A DNA stretch of 64,000 nt, taken from Fragum whitleyi (Eukaryota; Mollusca; Bivalvia; Cardiida; Cardiidae). The notes below the pieces were generated by a model. The model did no database searches. It was not told the origin of the DNA and saw nothing but the letters and a program-made list of their open reading frames with translations. The translations under genes were made by a program, and so were the position numbers. Positions 43,665 to 55,310 of the stretch are shown here, one piece after another (the stretch's first letter is position 1; each line of letters opens with the position of its first letter). The stretch is from contig OX411555.1 in the NCBI GenBank assembly GCA_948146395.1, positions 46,076,065 to 46,140,064 on the forward strand. The letters run 5' to 3'.

Positions 43665-45390
43665 TTTTTACTAAGGCACTCTTTTGATCTTGCTGTCTTC
43701 CTATATCGCCTGGCATTGAACTCTCACTATCAAACTAAGACACTCTTGTGATCTTGCCGTATTTTTATAGACATTCGAGCATATATTTGTAGTAGTAAAT
43801 ACCCAACTGCGCGTAAAACAAGATGGGCAGTGTGGATAAATTATAATGTAAACTCTATCATAATTTGTCATTGTTGTCCGCCATATTTTGTTTATGCTGC
43901 AATTGTGAATTCCACATGGGTCAAAGACCTTATGGATAATTATTGAATAAACTATGTTCTATATCTGTGATTTTGATTTGTTCCTATAAAGATCCCGGCA
44001 TTGAACCCTCGCTTTATCAAATACATTCTTGTGAACTTGAGGTTTTCCTTTAAGGATCCCGGAATTGAACCCTTTCTTTCTTACTAAGAGACAGTAGTGA
44101 TCTTTCCGACCATCTTAGAGATCCAAAAAATGAACCCTCACTTTCTAACTAAAACACTCTTGTGAATTCCCCGTTTGATTTTGAAGATCCCGGCATTGAA
44201 CACTTTCTTTCTAGATCAGACACTCTCGTGATCTTGTCGTCCTCCTACAAAGATCCCGGAATTTTAACCTCACATTCTTCCTCAGACACTCTTGTGATCG
44301 TGTCGTCTTATCATAAAGATACCATCATTGAGCCCTCTTTTTCTTAATAAGACACTCTTGTGATCTTTTCGTCTTCCTATAAAGATCTAGTCATTAACCG
44401 CACTCTAACTAAGTCACTCTTGTGATCTTGTCGTATTTCTATGAAAAAATGGCATTTAACCCTCTCTTTCTAACTAATAAAAGTCTTGTGCTCTTGTCGT
44501 CTTCCTATGAAGATACCAAAATGGATACCTCTCTGTCTTAGACAGCCGCCACCATAGCGCATTTGGTTAGGCATAAGACTTCCAATCTGGAAGTCATAAG
44601 ACTTCCAATCTGGAAGTCGTGGGTTGGATCCCCGATGGCGGCAAATATCTTTTCCGACGTTGGTCTCCCACCTATGGGTAGATAATCGTAAACCTATGTG
44701 AGATAGCAGTCGGAGGCTAGGAAAGGGTGTAATGGTAGTACAGGTAAAAGAAATACCAGGAATCCATTGTTAGGTGCTCCGGCCGCCGCGATATAACTGC
44801 GAAATTGTTGAAAGCGGCGTAAAACCCATTCAAACAAACAAACAAACTCTTTCTTAGACACTTTTGTGATCAAACCGCCTTTCTTAAAAAAACGGCCTTG
44901 AACTCGTGCTTTTTAGCTTAAACACACTCGTGATCATAACGAATAGCTTTGAAGATCCAAACTTTGAAATCCCTCTTTCTACTAAGACACTTTTGTGACC
45001 TTGCCGGCTTTTCTTGAACTCTCTATTTCTAGCTAAGACACTCGACTGTTCTTGCCTTATCCCCATTTAAACCCATTATTGAACTTTCGCTTTTCTAGCT
45101 GAGGTTTTCTCGTGATCTTGCCTTCTATCTATAAACAACCCGACATTGATCCCTCGCTCCCTAGCTTTGACACTCTCGTGATCAAAGCGTCTTCCTTAAA
45201 AGATTCTGACATTGAAGCCTCGCTTTCTAACTAAGACACTTGCTTGGTCTCGCCGTATTCCCATAAAGACTCTATCATTGAACTCTTGCTTTAGATAGCT
45301 TAGACACCCTCATGATCTTGCCTTCTTCCTTTAAAGATCCCGGTACTGAACTCTCGCTTTATAGCTTAGACACTCCGACTGTCCGTGGAC
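43665..45390 (+). repeat. Minisatellite family N, about 66-bp unit, about 22 units, split by a SINE
   Basis: The unit is built from GACACTCTTGTGATCTTG, TCGTCTTCCTATAAAGATCC and CGGCATTGAACCCTC, then CTTTCTAACTAA. Units differ at many sites, so the array is old. Frames over the array, such as 44162-44347, simply translate the repeat. A family D SINE lies inside. Two more units sit at about 1 kb. Confidence 0.85.
44545..44846 (+). mobile_element. tRNA-derived SINE (family D) with duplicated anticodon arm
   Basis: The head begins GCCGCCACCATAGCGCATTT and ends CGATGGCGGC, able to pair as an acceptor stem, with a B-box-like GGGTTGGATCC. The stretch ATAAGACTTCCAATCTGGAAGTC occurs twice in a row, so the anticodon arm is duplicated. 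The body and tail (GATATAACTG, GAAAGCGGCGTAAAACC, then (CAAA)n) match the other D copies. CTCTGTCTTAGACA on the left and CTCTTTCTTAGACA on the right look like a 14-bp target duplication, though the host is itself repetitive. Confidence 0.85.
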
Positions 45391-45488
45391 GAGACACCAA
45401 TTATTGGTGTCATGGTCTTTTTGGATTCCTAGGAGCGGCTGTCTATCTTGGATCTCTATTTAGCCCAAGCATTCTGTCGGGAATACTG

Positions 45489-45619
45489 CCCTGCGTTCAG
45501 AATAACAAAACATGGCAAAACTGTTCGCAAATCATACCCAGCTTTGCACGTATACTTGCGTGCAAAGCAGGGTATAATTTGAGAACAGTTTGTACAGTTT
45601 TCTCATCCTGAACGCAGTG
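45489..45619. mobile_element. Foldback element family I, copy 1
   Basis: Starts CCCTGCGTTCAGAATAACAA and ends TCATCCTGAACGCAGTG. Inner arms pair around TTTGCACGTATACTTGCGTGCAAAG. Nearly the whole 131 bp folds back on itself. Confidence 0.8.
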
Positions 45620-47083
45620 CTGTTCTCTCGTTTTATAGTTCTTCAAGTAAATGTACTCATCAAAACACATAGAAAATCTTAGCATATGGCCAAAATGAGG
45701 GAAATTGCCTAAACAGTATTTTTTACAACAACTATTTTCTGAGGTGAAAGAATGAAAAAATACACTAAAAAAAACAAAAAAAAAAATTCACGTGAAATTA
45801 CTGGGGGTTGCTGGTTGGGTGACTATAAAACAGTATAGATTACACATGTATATATAACATGAAACTTAAAGAAAAAATAATCGTCGGATTATGAAAGGAT
45901 CAATACTGGATGTCTTTAAAATTAAGGTTTTAATTATGGTCAAATGACATAGGGGTCGATTTCAAGAACCACAAAAAAGAAAGATAATATTTTGGTGGTG
46001 TTTTGAGTATCGTTTCTGGAAAGTAACGCCAATCAAGTCGTTTCAATATCGTGTCTGAGTTGAAAAACCCCTAATTGTTTTGTGAATTGCCCGGACTAGC
46101 CAAACTGAAGGCCGACGTGGTTTTCAGACATGCAAGCCCTGAACAGACATACAGTCTTATTTCTGTTTTCCTTCTTTTTTCGAAAGCCGTTTCAATTAAA
46201 ATGTGCAAACAATTTTACTTTTGGTGTCAGTGACAAGTAATGTGTGTGAGTGAGTAACAAAAAGCACTCGAAATGAACTTTTGGTTAGCTAAACACGAGT
46301 ATGTGGCAAAAACCGGAAGTGAGAAACGCACTATTCCGGGTGTGGTCGTACCGCGAAAAGTATAGTCACTAAAGTTAGCCCGATTAGTATATGCCAATAC
46401 AATTGGCATAAAGTCGCGGTTAGCCTTCCAAATTATTCCTAGAAGTGGGTAAAGTTTCTTTTTTGGTTGAGTATACATTGAAGACGATTTATATATCTTG
46501 GATTCTAACTTGAAAAATTAATGTCAAACGCAAAATATATCCTACACTGAATATTTAAGCCTTGTACTTTCACCACAATTTATTAACTTGGTTTTAGCAA
46601 AGAAATATTAGCTAAGTGCGTTTACCACATTTGATCAACTCGGCTTGAGCAAAAAAAAAAAAAAAAAACAAAAACAAAAACAAACAAACAAACAAAAAAA
46701 CAACTACACTGTACAAACGAGTAAAAGATAAACGGACTACGATCATTTGAAGGAGTGGTCTTAGAAATTAGTCTGGAAATACCTTTAATGCTTCCTAGAT
46801 GATAACTCCCCGATGCATTCTTTCATGCTAGAGCTATCAGCTCACATCTGAGGTGTTTTAAATGTAATTTTGTTTTTTATTTCGATAGAAATATGAGACC
46901 ATCATTCACACTTGTTAAATCCATTAAACTATATCTATCCTGTCACGTAAAAAAGCTTTCGTAGATCACCGTTTTGATTGTAGGGATGAGGTTTATCGCG
47001 CTTTAGTCTGGGTCAATATCTTTGAAAAAAGTTATATAGCAAGGTAGTTGGACATTTGAGCTTTCGTAAAATTTACCAAAGGC
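45620..47083. other. No gene; A-rich simple repeat
   Basis: An A-rich stretch with (CAAA)n lies at about 46651-46705. Frames here lack motifs. Nothing else recognised. Confidence 0.4.
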
Positions 47084-47147
47084 AAAACATTTCGTCCTGG
47101 TCAGCCTGCACACGAAGTGCAGACTGACAAGGGACGAAATATTTTGT
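47084..47147. repeat. Imperfect hairpin related to family Q
   Basis: CAAAACATTTCGTCC...GGGACGAAATATTTTG encloses GTCAGCCTGCACACGAAGTG. The GTCAGCCTGC core is shared with the Q repeats. Confidence 0.55.
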
Positions 47148-47164
47148 AGTTTATTAGACATTCC

Positions 47165-50150
47165 CTTTATAGCACGCCGTGTCGAATATTATGATAAATG
47201 ACCTTATGGGAAATCAATACAAACGGTGCGTGGAGGTAGAAGCAAGGAGAAACAATTTTGGGACGTCTTATGTTTTACGATAAGATGCTGATATGTAAAT
47301 CTGGCTGCTTTTTGTATCAAAATTTTATCGCCCGCTTTGGTTTAGCTATCAAAGATTTTCAACGTATCTCCGTCGTAACGCAAGCATGTTATTTCCAGTT
47401 ATTTCATAGCGGTAGAAATTTCCTGAAGTCGTGTTTTTTACGCTTTTAACCTTTTTACCCAAAGTTGTAAAATTAACGGAAATTGGAAAATGAAAGCGTA
47501 TAATTATTGCTGAAAAAGGACTAACAAAATATCCTTCGCATAAGAAGTCATTTGATTTCCCCTTACAAAGCTATAAACATTTCAGAATATCAAGTACTTA
47601 TGGATTTAAATTTTTCCAAATTTCAGATATTGGCCAGATATTCGTGATATGTTATAAAGTGTTAAACATGCTTTCCTTTTTTTCCAATTAACAGATAGGC
47701 AAATAAATGGTTTCGGTTTTGTGCGAGCGATTTGATAAGCGATTTCCATCTTTATTGCGATGGTTTACGTCATGGGACGATCGCGATTAGAATCATTAGC
47801 GGGTTTATTCTGTACCACTAATGACGAAAAAACGCGTTCTAGATGGGGCGGCCATATTGCAGTACAAAGAAAAAGATTCGGGTTTATGGCTTTTGAATGA
47901 ATGAATATCTTAGATAAAGTTTGGCAGGCTCGTTTGGGAAAGCCAAAGGAAATTAGTTTTTGTCTTTCCTTTTCTGTTTCTTCTTTTAGGTATGTGTTGC
48001 TTAATGATGCTATTCGTGTAAAATTAGCACAACAATATTTCAAGAAAAGTGGTCGCAACCATAGGGTGCATGTGATAGAAAGTTAAAAATTACATAGCCG
48101 ATGACAGTGTGGTGACTTTATCTCAACAGTCAATAAAGATAGAAAAAGAAAAGTCAGCTCGTTTTTTTCATGTCTTAGGTCTCCACAGCCTTTATGATAC
48201 ACCAACGTCTCAAAATACAGTATAGTGAAGTCACCGGGCATTCGATCCTACAACAGTATTCTAGTTGTGCCTCGCCCAATCATATCCTAACATTCTTCAT
48301 GTTTTGGTATTTTTCATCTGGCTTGAGGGGATAAAGACTACCATGGCAGCGCCAAATCGGAGTTTTTGTCATTTGACCAAAACTCCTATATACCGCCGTC
48401 AGGGTATATCGCCGACACCAAGAGGTATTGTTCAAATAGCTTTCCCACTACACAAAATATAAATGAAGATGTAAAGCACGTTGACATTCACAAAACATCC
48501 GTGTAGACTCCCGACCTCGCCTGAACCTATCCCTGTGGAAGTAGTCTGAAAGTGAGCAGACTTATTTAAAATTTTTATTCATCGTTTTAACCATGAAACA
48601 TTCCGACCAAGTGTTTTCGTAAGCATCGGTTCAGCTTTTAAACATTTTCCATGGTATGAAAGTACATAATCCATAATCTTTTTCCTTATACGTGATAGTA
48701 ATTTATTGATTTAAATTGAATTGATATATCTCTTTAGTATTTTTGGTTTCCGTGGTCGACAGCTAAATTATCGGTTTCGATATCATGTGGTCCTAGGTAC
48801 GTCTATCGATCAGAATCGAAGCGAGGGAGGGGGTGGAATAAATGAATTTGGATTGTAACTTGTCTTGCGTCGATGTAAGATAATAGATTTAAATTGGTGG
48901 TTTACGTATTTGAAGCAATATTGTTCTCTTTCATCTGAAATTAGCAACGAAAACGTATTCAAAATTCTTGACTTTATAACTTTATTTCAAAATTGATTTC
49001 GTATTTACCGTATACAGACAGACAAATAAATCTTTGTGTCATATTAATATTTTCTTATATTACTAGCATGACTTTTACTGAATTAGATAAAGCGGATTTC
49101 TGATTTAGAAAACAGGTGTTCTCATACCTTAAGTAAAGCAATTTTAATCCGTTACTGCTCGCATGCACAGATCCTAACGAGGTTGACCGGAGATTCAAAC
49201 TCCCCTCCCCATCCCTGGAACGTTGGAAAAAAATTTAGTCATCAAACACACGCAGTTGTTTCATAATCCGTTTTTCGCCATAAAGGGATTTATTCAATAA
49301 CCTTTGTGGTAAAAGCCGAGTTAAGAAACAATTGCCTGCGTCATCAAGTCAGAAAATCTGAAAGTTGAAATATCATTTGGAAAGTGGGTCAGCAACATAA
49401 CGCAACTACAACTTCATTTTTCTCGTACAATTAGCATGATGAGGAAGTCAATGGAGATTTCATGTTTCAGTTCGAACAAACTAAGAAGACAAATCCGTCA
49501 GCATCCACCCGTGAGTATCTCTTGCTTGTACTTGTTCCATTCAGTCTCATCTTTTTCCATGTTATAAGTGTTTTATCGCTAAAACGACTGATAACTTATG
49601 GTCAAAAGATTCTATAGGTAAACCATGCTATCTGAATGTTTACAAACAGACTTTCGACGAGATTAATAAAGAGAAACTGGGACCAACGAATTTTTTGCAG
49701 TAACGGTCTTTTAACTATACTGAACGATCACAGAAACACAAAGCTACTGGCATTCTAGCCATCCTTTGAACTACATCTATTTTCGTCATGTGTCAAAGCG
49801 TGAAGTAATATGCTTTCGAAACCGACTTCATCATGGAGAAACTAAAATTGAAACGACCAAAAGCATTGAATATCGATTGGGAGAAAAAAAAGGTGTTTTT
49901 CTTGAAGAGTTTCTTTTTCTCTATCAGTATATAGCTGATTACATTGGTAATTAAGTATCGTTATTTCAAACTTGTTACAATTCAGTTCAGTCCACCCCTA
50001 CAACTGGCTGTAACACATTTTCCGGCGTTTTCGAATACCGCGGTTGGACTATAGCGTGAAAGTTCTCAAATGCAAAGGCATAACACTGATTACGTAGGCT
50101 ACGACACGCATGTACGTTATCAATCTTCGTTTCATCATATTTTTCATCAT
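47165..50150. other. Long stretch without a supported gene
   Basis: Opposite-strand frames at 47765-48058 and 47901-48086 overlap each other and carry no motif I recognise. A C-related fragment in reverse orientation (TTCTGATTGACTGAAAAATT) lies near 50208-50230. No exon structure is visible. Confidence 0.4.
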
Positions 50151-50351
50151 TTTTTTTATTTAGATCTAATTTTAATTTAATTTTAAATGATTCCACCAGT
50201 TTTCGTGTATTCTGATTGACTGAAAAATTGGTATTATTTCTCAATGAAATCAATTTTGAGTACACAGTTTTTTGAAGCTTTGGCGCTAGGCAGTCCTATT
50301 AGAAATCTGTCTTATTATGAAGAAATTCTTCAATTTTGGTTTCATGAAATG

Positions 50352-50733
50352 AAATTATAAGATATGAAGAGAATCTTTTTAAAACCATAGAGGTATGAAA
50401 CTAAAAACCTTATCACCCTCGTGTTTTAATCCGCTTTGCGTATTCATACTGTGTGATTAGATTTTTTGTTTCATACCTCAATGAAATTAAAAGAAAATAT
50501 GTTCATCTCTTAAATATTTTATCAAGTAGTGCCTACTTGTTTAAATTATAAGATATGAAGAGAATCTTTTTTTTAAACCATAGAGGTATGAAACTAAAAA
50601 CCTTATCACCCTCGTGTTTTAATCCGCTTTGCGTATTCATACAGTGTGATTAGATTTTTAGTTTCATACCTCAATGAAATTTAAAAAAAAATATGTTCAT
50701 CTCTTAAATATTTTAATAAGTAGTACCTACTTG
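50352..50733 (+). repeat. 191-bp tandem duplication of a family C palindrome
   Basis: AAATTATAAGATATGAAGAG starts at 50352 and again at 50543. Each 191-bp unit holds the stem GGTATGAAACTAAAAACCTT...TTTTTAGTTTCATACC around CGCTTTGCGTATTCATAC. The units are almost identical, so the duplication is recent. Confidence 0.8.
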
Positions 50734-51823
50734 TTGGCCACACCACAAATAATGCCGACGGAAATATTCCTGCAATGGATTCACACTGAACTAACATAAC
50801 CAATTCTTGTGGCGAGAAGGGTTAGGTTATCTACTTTGCAACCTCTCCGAGGATCAAACTTTGCCTCTGATAGCTTTAACTTGCCTTTAACGTGCGTCTA
50901 TGGACTATTTAGAACTAAAGTCATTGGATATCGATCATTATAAATTCCTTGCGAACAAATAGTCAAAGGGAGATAAATAAGTTGATCACGACTGAGTTTG
51001 AAAAGTAGACTTTTGTCTTCGTCTTGAATTCTTGTGATTTTTCATGCAAACGAAGAAATTAATCAATTTACCAAAATTCTTGTAATTGAATCTTACTACT
51101 TTCAACAATTTCCTTGCACAAGAACATATTCATTGGACTGTTGTCGCTTTCCAGGTTTAACCTATGCCTTCAAACTTAGAAAATATATAGAGGATAATCG
51201 TTTGTTTCAGTGTAAGATCGATTTATATTCATTCAGTGAACAACAAAGGCGATATTTTCACAAGTGGTGGAGCCACGAGTGAAGTAAAGCTTTCGTTGTT
51301 CCCGAAATGAAATATTAATCGATCTTACTTGAAAAACAAACGGTTATTTTATTTCTTTTTTGCTAAAATGAGACAAAATGTGAAATTTCTTGAGCATATT
51401 TTCGTAAAGCGCGTTATTTTGCACGTGATTGCTATGCAACGTTGATTGTGACGTAACTTATTTCGCTTATACCCCATATTATTATTTTAAAAGAAGGCCA
51501 TATTCACGCCGGTGACAAGACAATGGAGCGTTCGAGACATTCGACACCTCACACAGATCAAAAACGCTCGTCCCTAGTGTGTCCAGCAAATCCCTTGGGC
51601 TGTAAGTCGAGAGAAAAACGATTTGTTGAAACACATTCATGTCACATCGTTTTTTTAACTTTCATTTCACACCGACCACCTTCATGAGTAAATGGGTTAT
51701 CGAATTGGTACCTTCTTTTCTGTAAGATAAGTAAAACGTTCGTCAACCTTCGTTCGACAAGATATATATCGATAGGTAAACAATGGGGCTTAGATGAATC
51801 CCTGTTGATTATGCGTCCAATAA
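50734..51823. other. No supported feature
   Basis: An 82-codon frame at 51034 has no recognisable domain. No repeat shared with the rest of the window apart from the short GCGCGTTATTTTGCACGTGA block at about 51409. Confidence 0.4.
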
Positions 51824-51950
51824 CCTAGCGTTTAGGATAAAAAAAACGTGGAAACTGTTTGCAAATTATAACAAACTTTCACGCAAGAGTACGTGCAAAG
51901 CGGCATAATTTGCAAACAGTTGGCCATGTTTTGTCATCATGAACGCAGGT
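51824..51950. mobile_element. Foldback element family I, degraded copy
   Basis: The right end ATCATGAACGCAGGT and inner arms (AACTGTTTGCAAATTATA / ATAATTTGCAAACAGTT) match family I. The left terminal repeat is degraded. Confidence 0.65.
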
Positions 51951-52520
51951 CACAGTATCCTGGCCAAATGTTTGGGCTAATAAGAGAACCAAGGGCTATA
52001 ACCGCTCCCGGCAACAGAAAAAAAGACCTCTTGACCATGACACTGGTGCTTAATGTCTCAACCGCGGACAGTCGACTCTGTGGTTTCTGTTGAATTCTGG
52101 TGAAAAAATTCCTCCTGTTAAAAGGCATACGAGTAGTGACATTTTACACTGAACGCGGGATTTTTTTCTTTGTTGGTGTTGTTGTTTTTATATAAACATA
52201 GACATAGATCGCCATAGACATATTTTATTCAAGTATTTAGGCCATCGGCCCATTATACAATACAAAAAACATTTCAATTCATAATTAACAAGAGTGACAT
52301 ATGATCATAATTGTGTTCGTTTAAGGTAACAATTTTGAACTTTCGAAATTATAGAGTTTCCAATGCTTATGCTTTCATCGTTACAAGTACATACATTTAT
52401 AACTTTTTGGTGTAATACATGTTATTCTATTTCTATGTATATTTTCAAAGTTGTTTTTATACGATTTAAATAAATAAAGATATATGTGACCCGTTTCGCG
52501 AAAAAAGGGAGCATCTGCAA

Positions 52521-52786
52521 AGGCGTAACTCCTATTACGCTCATTCCGCAAGTTTGTAATAGAAAAAATCCTCTTTCGATAAATGTCGTTGAAGAATGAT
52601 CATAACATCGAAACTACAGCTTTCTAAAGCTGTAGTTACGACGTTTTGATTATTCACCAACGATCAAATCATAGAAAAGGAGAGCGGACGGACGACATTC
52701 ATCCTTAGTCACAGTCAACATATAGCCCTTGTCCCATATACTCTATAGTTGTCGCCTTCTGAGTGCGTAAAAATGTCAAAATCCTA
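52521..52786. mobile_element. Element family T, copy 2
   Basis: Starts AGGCGTAACTCCTATTACGC and ends ATCCTAGTTACGCC, so the ends are inverted repeats. The centre CTACAGCTTTCTAAAGCTGTAG is a clean palindrome. Same orientation as the copy at 27.0 kb. Confidence 0.7.
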
Positions 52787-52995
52787 GTTACGCCTATGAT
52801 CTGGGTAGTGCGTGAAATTAGCATTTGAAAACGAAATTTGTTCCAGCAGATTTCAAACGGAAGTCGCATTTCAAAGATTCTTATACATAAAGGTACAATG
52901 GATATTTTAGAAAAAGAAAAAAAAGAAGCCACTCGCGAAAATTTTCGCCTGTGTAGTCCGCGCAGTCTGACTGCTGGCACTTTGTCACTATCCAG

Positions 52996-53125
52996 CCCTG
53001 CGTTCGGTATCACAAAACGGTTCAAACAGTTTCCCAATTATAACCAGCTTTGCACGAGCACTTGCATGCAAAGCCGGGTATAATTGCCAAACTGTTCGCG
53101 CCGTTTTGTGATCCTGAACGCAGGG
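52996..53125. mobile_element. Foldback element family I, well-preserved copy
   Basis: Starts CCCTGCGTTCGGTATCACAA and ends GTGATCCTGAACGCAGGG. Pairing continues inward (ACAAAACGG/CCGTTTTGT and AACAGTTT/AAACTGTT) to a GCAAAGC core. Confidence 0.8.
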
Positions 53126-53631
53126 CAGATGGTCCATTTTTTCGTGACCGATCTTATATTTTGGCCATGGTAAATGCAAACCATGCTAGATTTGCAAAGG
53201 GATAGGTGGCCATTCAACGTGTGTTGACCAGAACCACATAACTACAGCTTTTTCAAGCTGGAGTTAGAGGCTTTGGTCATCTATCAGCGTTATTAATGAA
53301 TTTATGAGGTGTTAACTGCCCTTGACAAATCAGATTCAGAACAAAATACCATCGCCCATTGTTTTAAAAGCTGATAAGCCCGTGTTATATTCGAGTATCC
53401 TGATATATATTACAGCGTCGAAATACATGTATAACACACATTTATACATTTATGGACATTTAGACGGACTGTAAGTAAATATCCGTTTGTTTTTTGTATT
53501 TTCTTTTTTTTTGTCTTTTATGTTTAATCTATGTATAGATGCACAAACTTGAAAGAGTGGTCCAATGTCAAGTTTGTCCTAGCTTGTATAGCCTGTATAA
53601 ACTTGGACATCCGTATAGTTCGGTAATTTAG

Positions 53632-53697
53632 AGTGAGTGATCAAAGGTCAAATTTGTCTATACAGGTATAGACAAAATTGACCTTTGATCACTCACT
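53632..53697. repeat. Near-perfect 66-bp hairpin
   Basis: AGTGAGTGATCAAAGGTCAA runs into its own reverse complement. Only one A/T position mispairs across about 31 bp per arm, and there is almost no loop. A weaker hairpin with related sequence (AATGTCAAGTTTGTCC... AAACTTGGACAT) lies just upstream at 53561-53612. It could be a tiny foldback element or give a dsRNA transcript. Confidence 0.85.
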
Positions 53698-53699
53698 TA

Positions 53700-54064
53700 A
53701 AGTTGTGGATCTATATACAAATGTATGTTTATTTATTCACATTACAGCAATAGAATATGGATCATTCTTCTTAAATCCAGAAATACATCTGTATAAACGT
53801 GCGTTTATATTTAAAGACGATGATGTGATATTGATGGACACAACTGGAATTATTCTTTTAATCATAAAGAGAGAAAACTAGTTTTAATTTGTTCGAAACA
53901 TTTTTGTATAAAACGAATTAGTGCTTAAACATATCAAATTACTGTCCGCTATAAATTACTTTCATTTGGAGTAAGCTATTTAAACAATTTTTAGTCAAAC
54001 AGATTTTTCTAAATCAGTTGAAAAATAAATAGATAGATTGTGGTCCCTATATAACTAGGTCCCT
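53700..54064. other. No supported feature
   Basis: A 67-codon frame starting inside the hairpin at 53678 has no motif. Confidence 0.35.
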
Positions 54065-54192
54065 GGGGCCCGTTATACCAAATTCTTACGAAAAAAATAA
54101 TTGTAAGTCCAGATCACAAATTATCTGGCGTTTTCATTCATTGTTAGATTCCGCCTTGCATTATCTCATTGAAATCGTTTTTGTAAGGTAAG
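54065..54192 (+). repeat. Inverted-repeat element family F, copy 3, cut by a microsatellite
   Basis: Left end GGGGCCCGTTATACCAAATTC, then TTCATTCATTGTTAGATTCC as in the other F copies, up to the central ATTGAAATCGT. The right half is missing where the GGTAA/GGTAT array begins. Confidence 0.65.
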
Positions 54193-54425
54193 GTGTGGTA
54201 AGGTAAGGTATGGTAAGGTATGGTATGGTATGGTATGGTATGGTATGGTATGGTATGGTATGGTATGGTATGGTATGGTATGGTATGGTATGGTATGGTA
54301 AGGTAAGGTAAGGTAAGGTAAGGTAACGTAACGTAACGTAACGTAAAGTAAGGTAAGGTAATGTAAGATACGATAAGAAAAGATAAGATAAGATAAGATA
54401 AGATAAGATAAGATTAGATTAGATT

Positions 54426-54460
<35 letters not shown>

Positions 54461-54505
54461 AGATAAGATAAGATAAGATAAGATAAGATAAGATAAGATA
54501 AGATA
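54186..54505 (+). repeat. Drifting pentanucleotide microsatellite, about 320 bp
   Basis: Starts as GGTAA and GGTAT units, then a long (TATGG)n block, then (AAGGT)n, four (AACGT) units, and finally (AAGAT)n with a short (TTAGA)n patch. All share a 5-bp period, so new variants arose and spread in blocks. Confidence 0.95.
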
Positions 54506-54509
54506 TTAA

Positions 54510-55179
54510 AACAACATAAGCTACAGAAGCTTTTGAATAGTCTTGATATTTTCTGCTTATCCAAAGTGAATTTAAAGCATAGATGAAAGATCAATGTTTT
54601 CAAACAAAGCTTAATACGATGATGTAAACTGAGTAATTTTTGGCTTCTTTGAGGTATATAATTTGAAATTTTGTATCATATTTTTTTTGTTAGATAATCT
54701 ACAGACAAATACCGAGTATTAACGGTAAGACAAAAGTTATCCCCCTTCGAAGATTTACCCGCCATTTATCTGCACGAGCTAGCCAACTACTTTTTAACCA
54801 CTTTTGTTGATTTTAATTTTAGAAATATATCTGTATGGTAAGTTTTGTATAATACAAGCTTATTAAGTCCTAGAAATCAAAGCAATAAGCTTTTGGAAGT
54901 TACGAATCCAAATTGTTGCTTAAACAGTTGTGAAGCTGTGCGGGAAACTTCAAAAACTTCTCTCTCTGACAAAAAGTTGTTCAGTAGTCGTCGATGAAAA
55001 CGATGTTCATGTAAAGTTATTTCCAATAAATCCAAATATCTCTTGCTTACAGAATTATAACTTGCAGTGGTTGATATAAAAATTTTGAGTAAGCATATTT
55101 GTATTTTTTTGTATCGGCCCCATCTAATTCGTACCCATATCACTATGCACATTTGCATTTAGTCGCCTTAAAACACATT
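54510..55179. other. No supported feature
   Basis: A 93-codon minus frame at 54877-55158 has no recognisable motif. AT-rich otherwise. Confidence 0.35.
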
Positions 55180-55310
55180 CAGGTCCTGAGGTTATAAATT
55201 TTTTTATTCAGAATTAAAATGTATGAATTAAAATGTATGAACATAAAGTATATATTTTTGTAGGCAGTTTCAACTCTTTCATGTTGAGCCCTTAAGTTGA
55301 GAGAAAGTGT
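55180..55310 (+). repeat. Foldback element family B, broken copy
   Basis: The left end CAGGTCCTGAGGTTATAAAT and a TTGAGCCC...TTGAGAGAAAG right part remain. The central palindrome is replaced by a short duplicated AATTAAAATGTATGA. Confidence 0.5.

Noticed and set aside
43665..45390. Regularly spaced repeats that could suggest a CRISPR array
   Set aside because: Units are contiguous, diverged and about 66 bp with no unique spacers; the setting is eukaryotic. It is a minisatellite.
47765..48086. 97-codon minus and 61-codon plus frames overlapping each other
   Set aside because: No motif, no splice context, and neither strand shows a coding signature I can defend.
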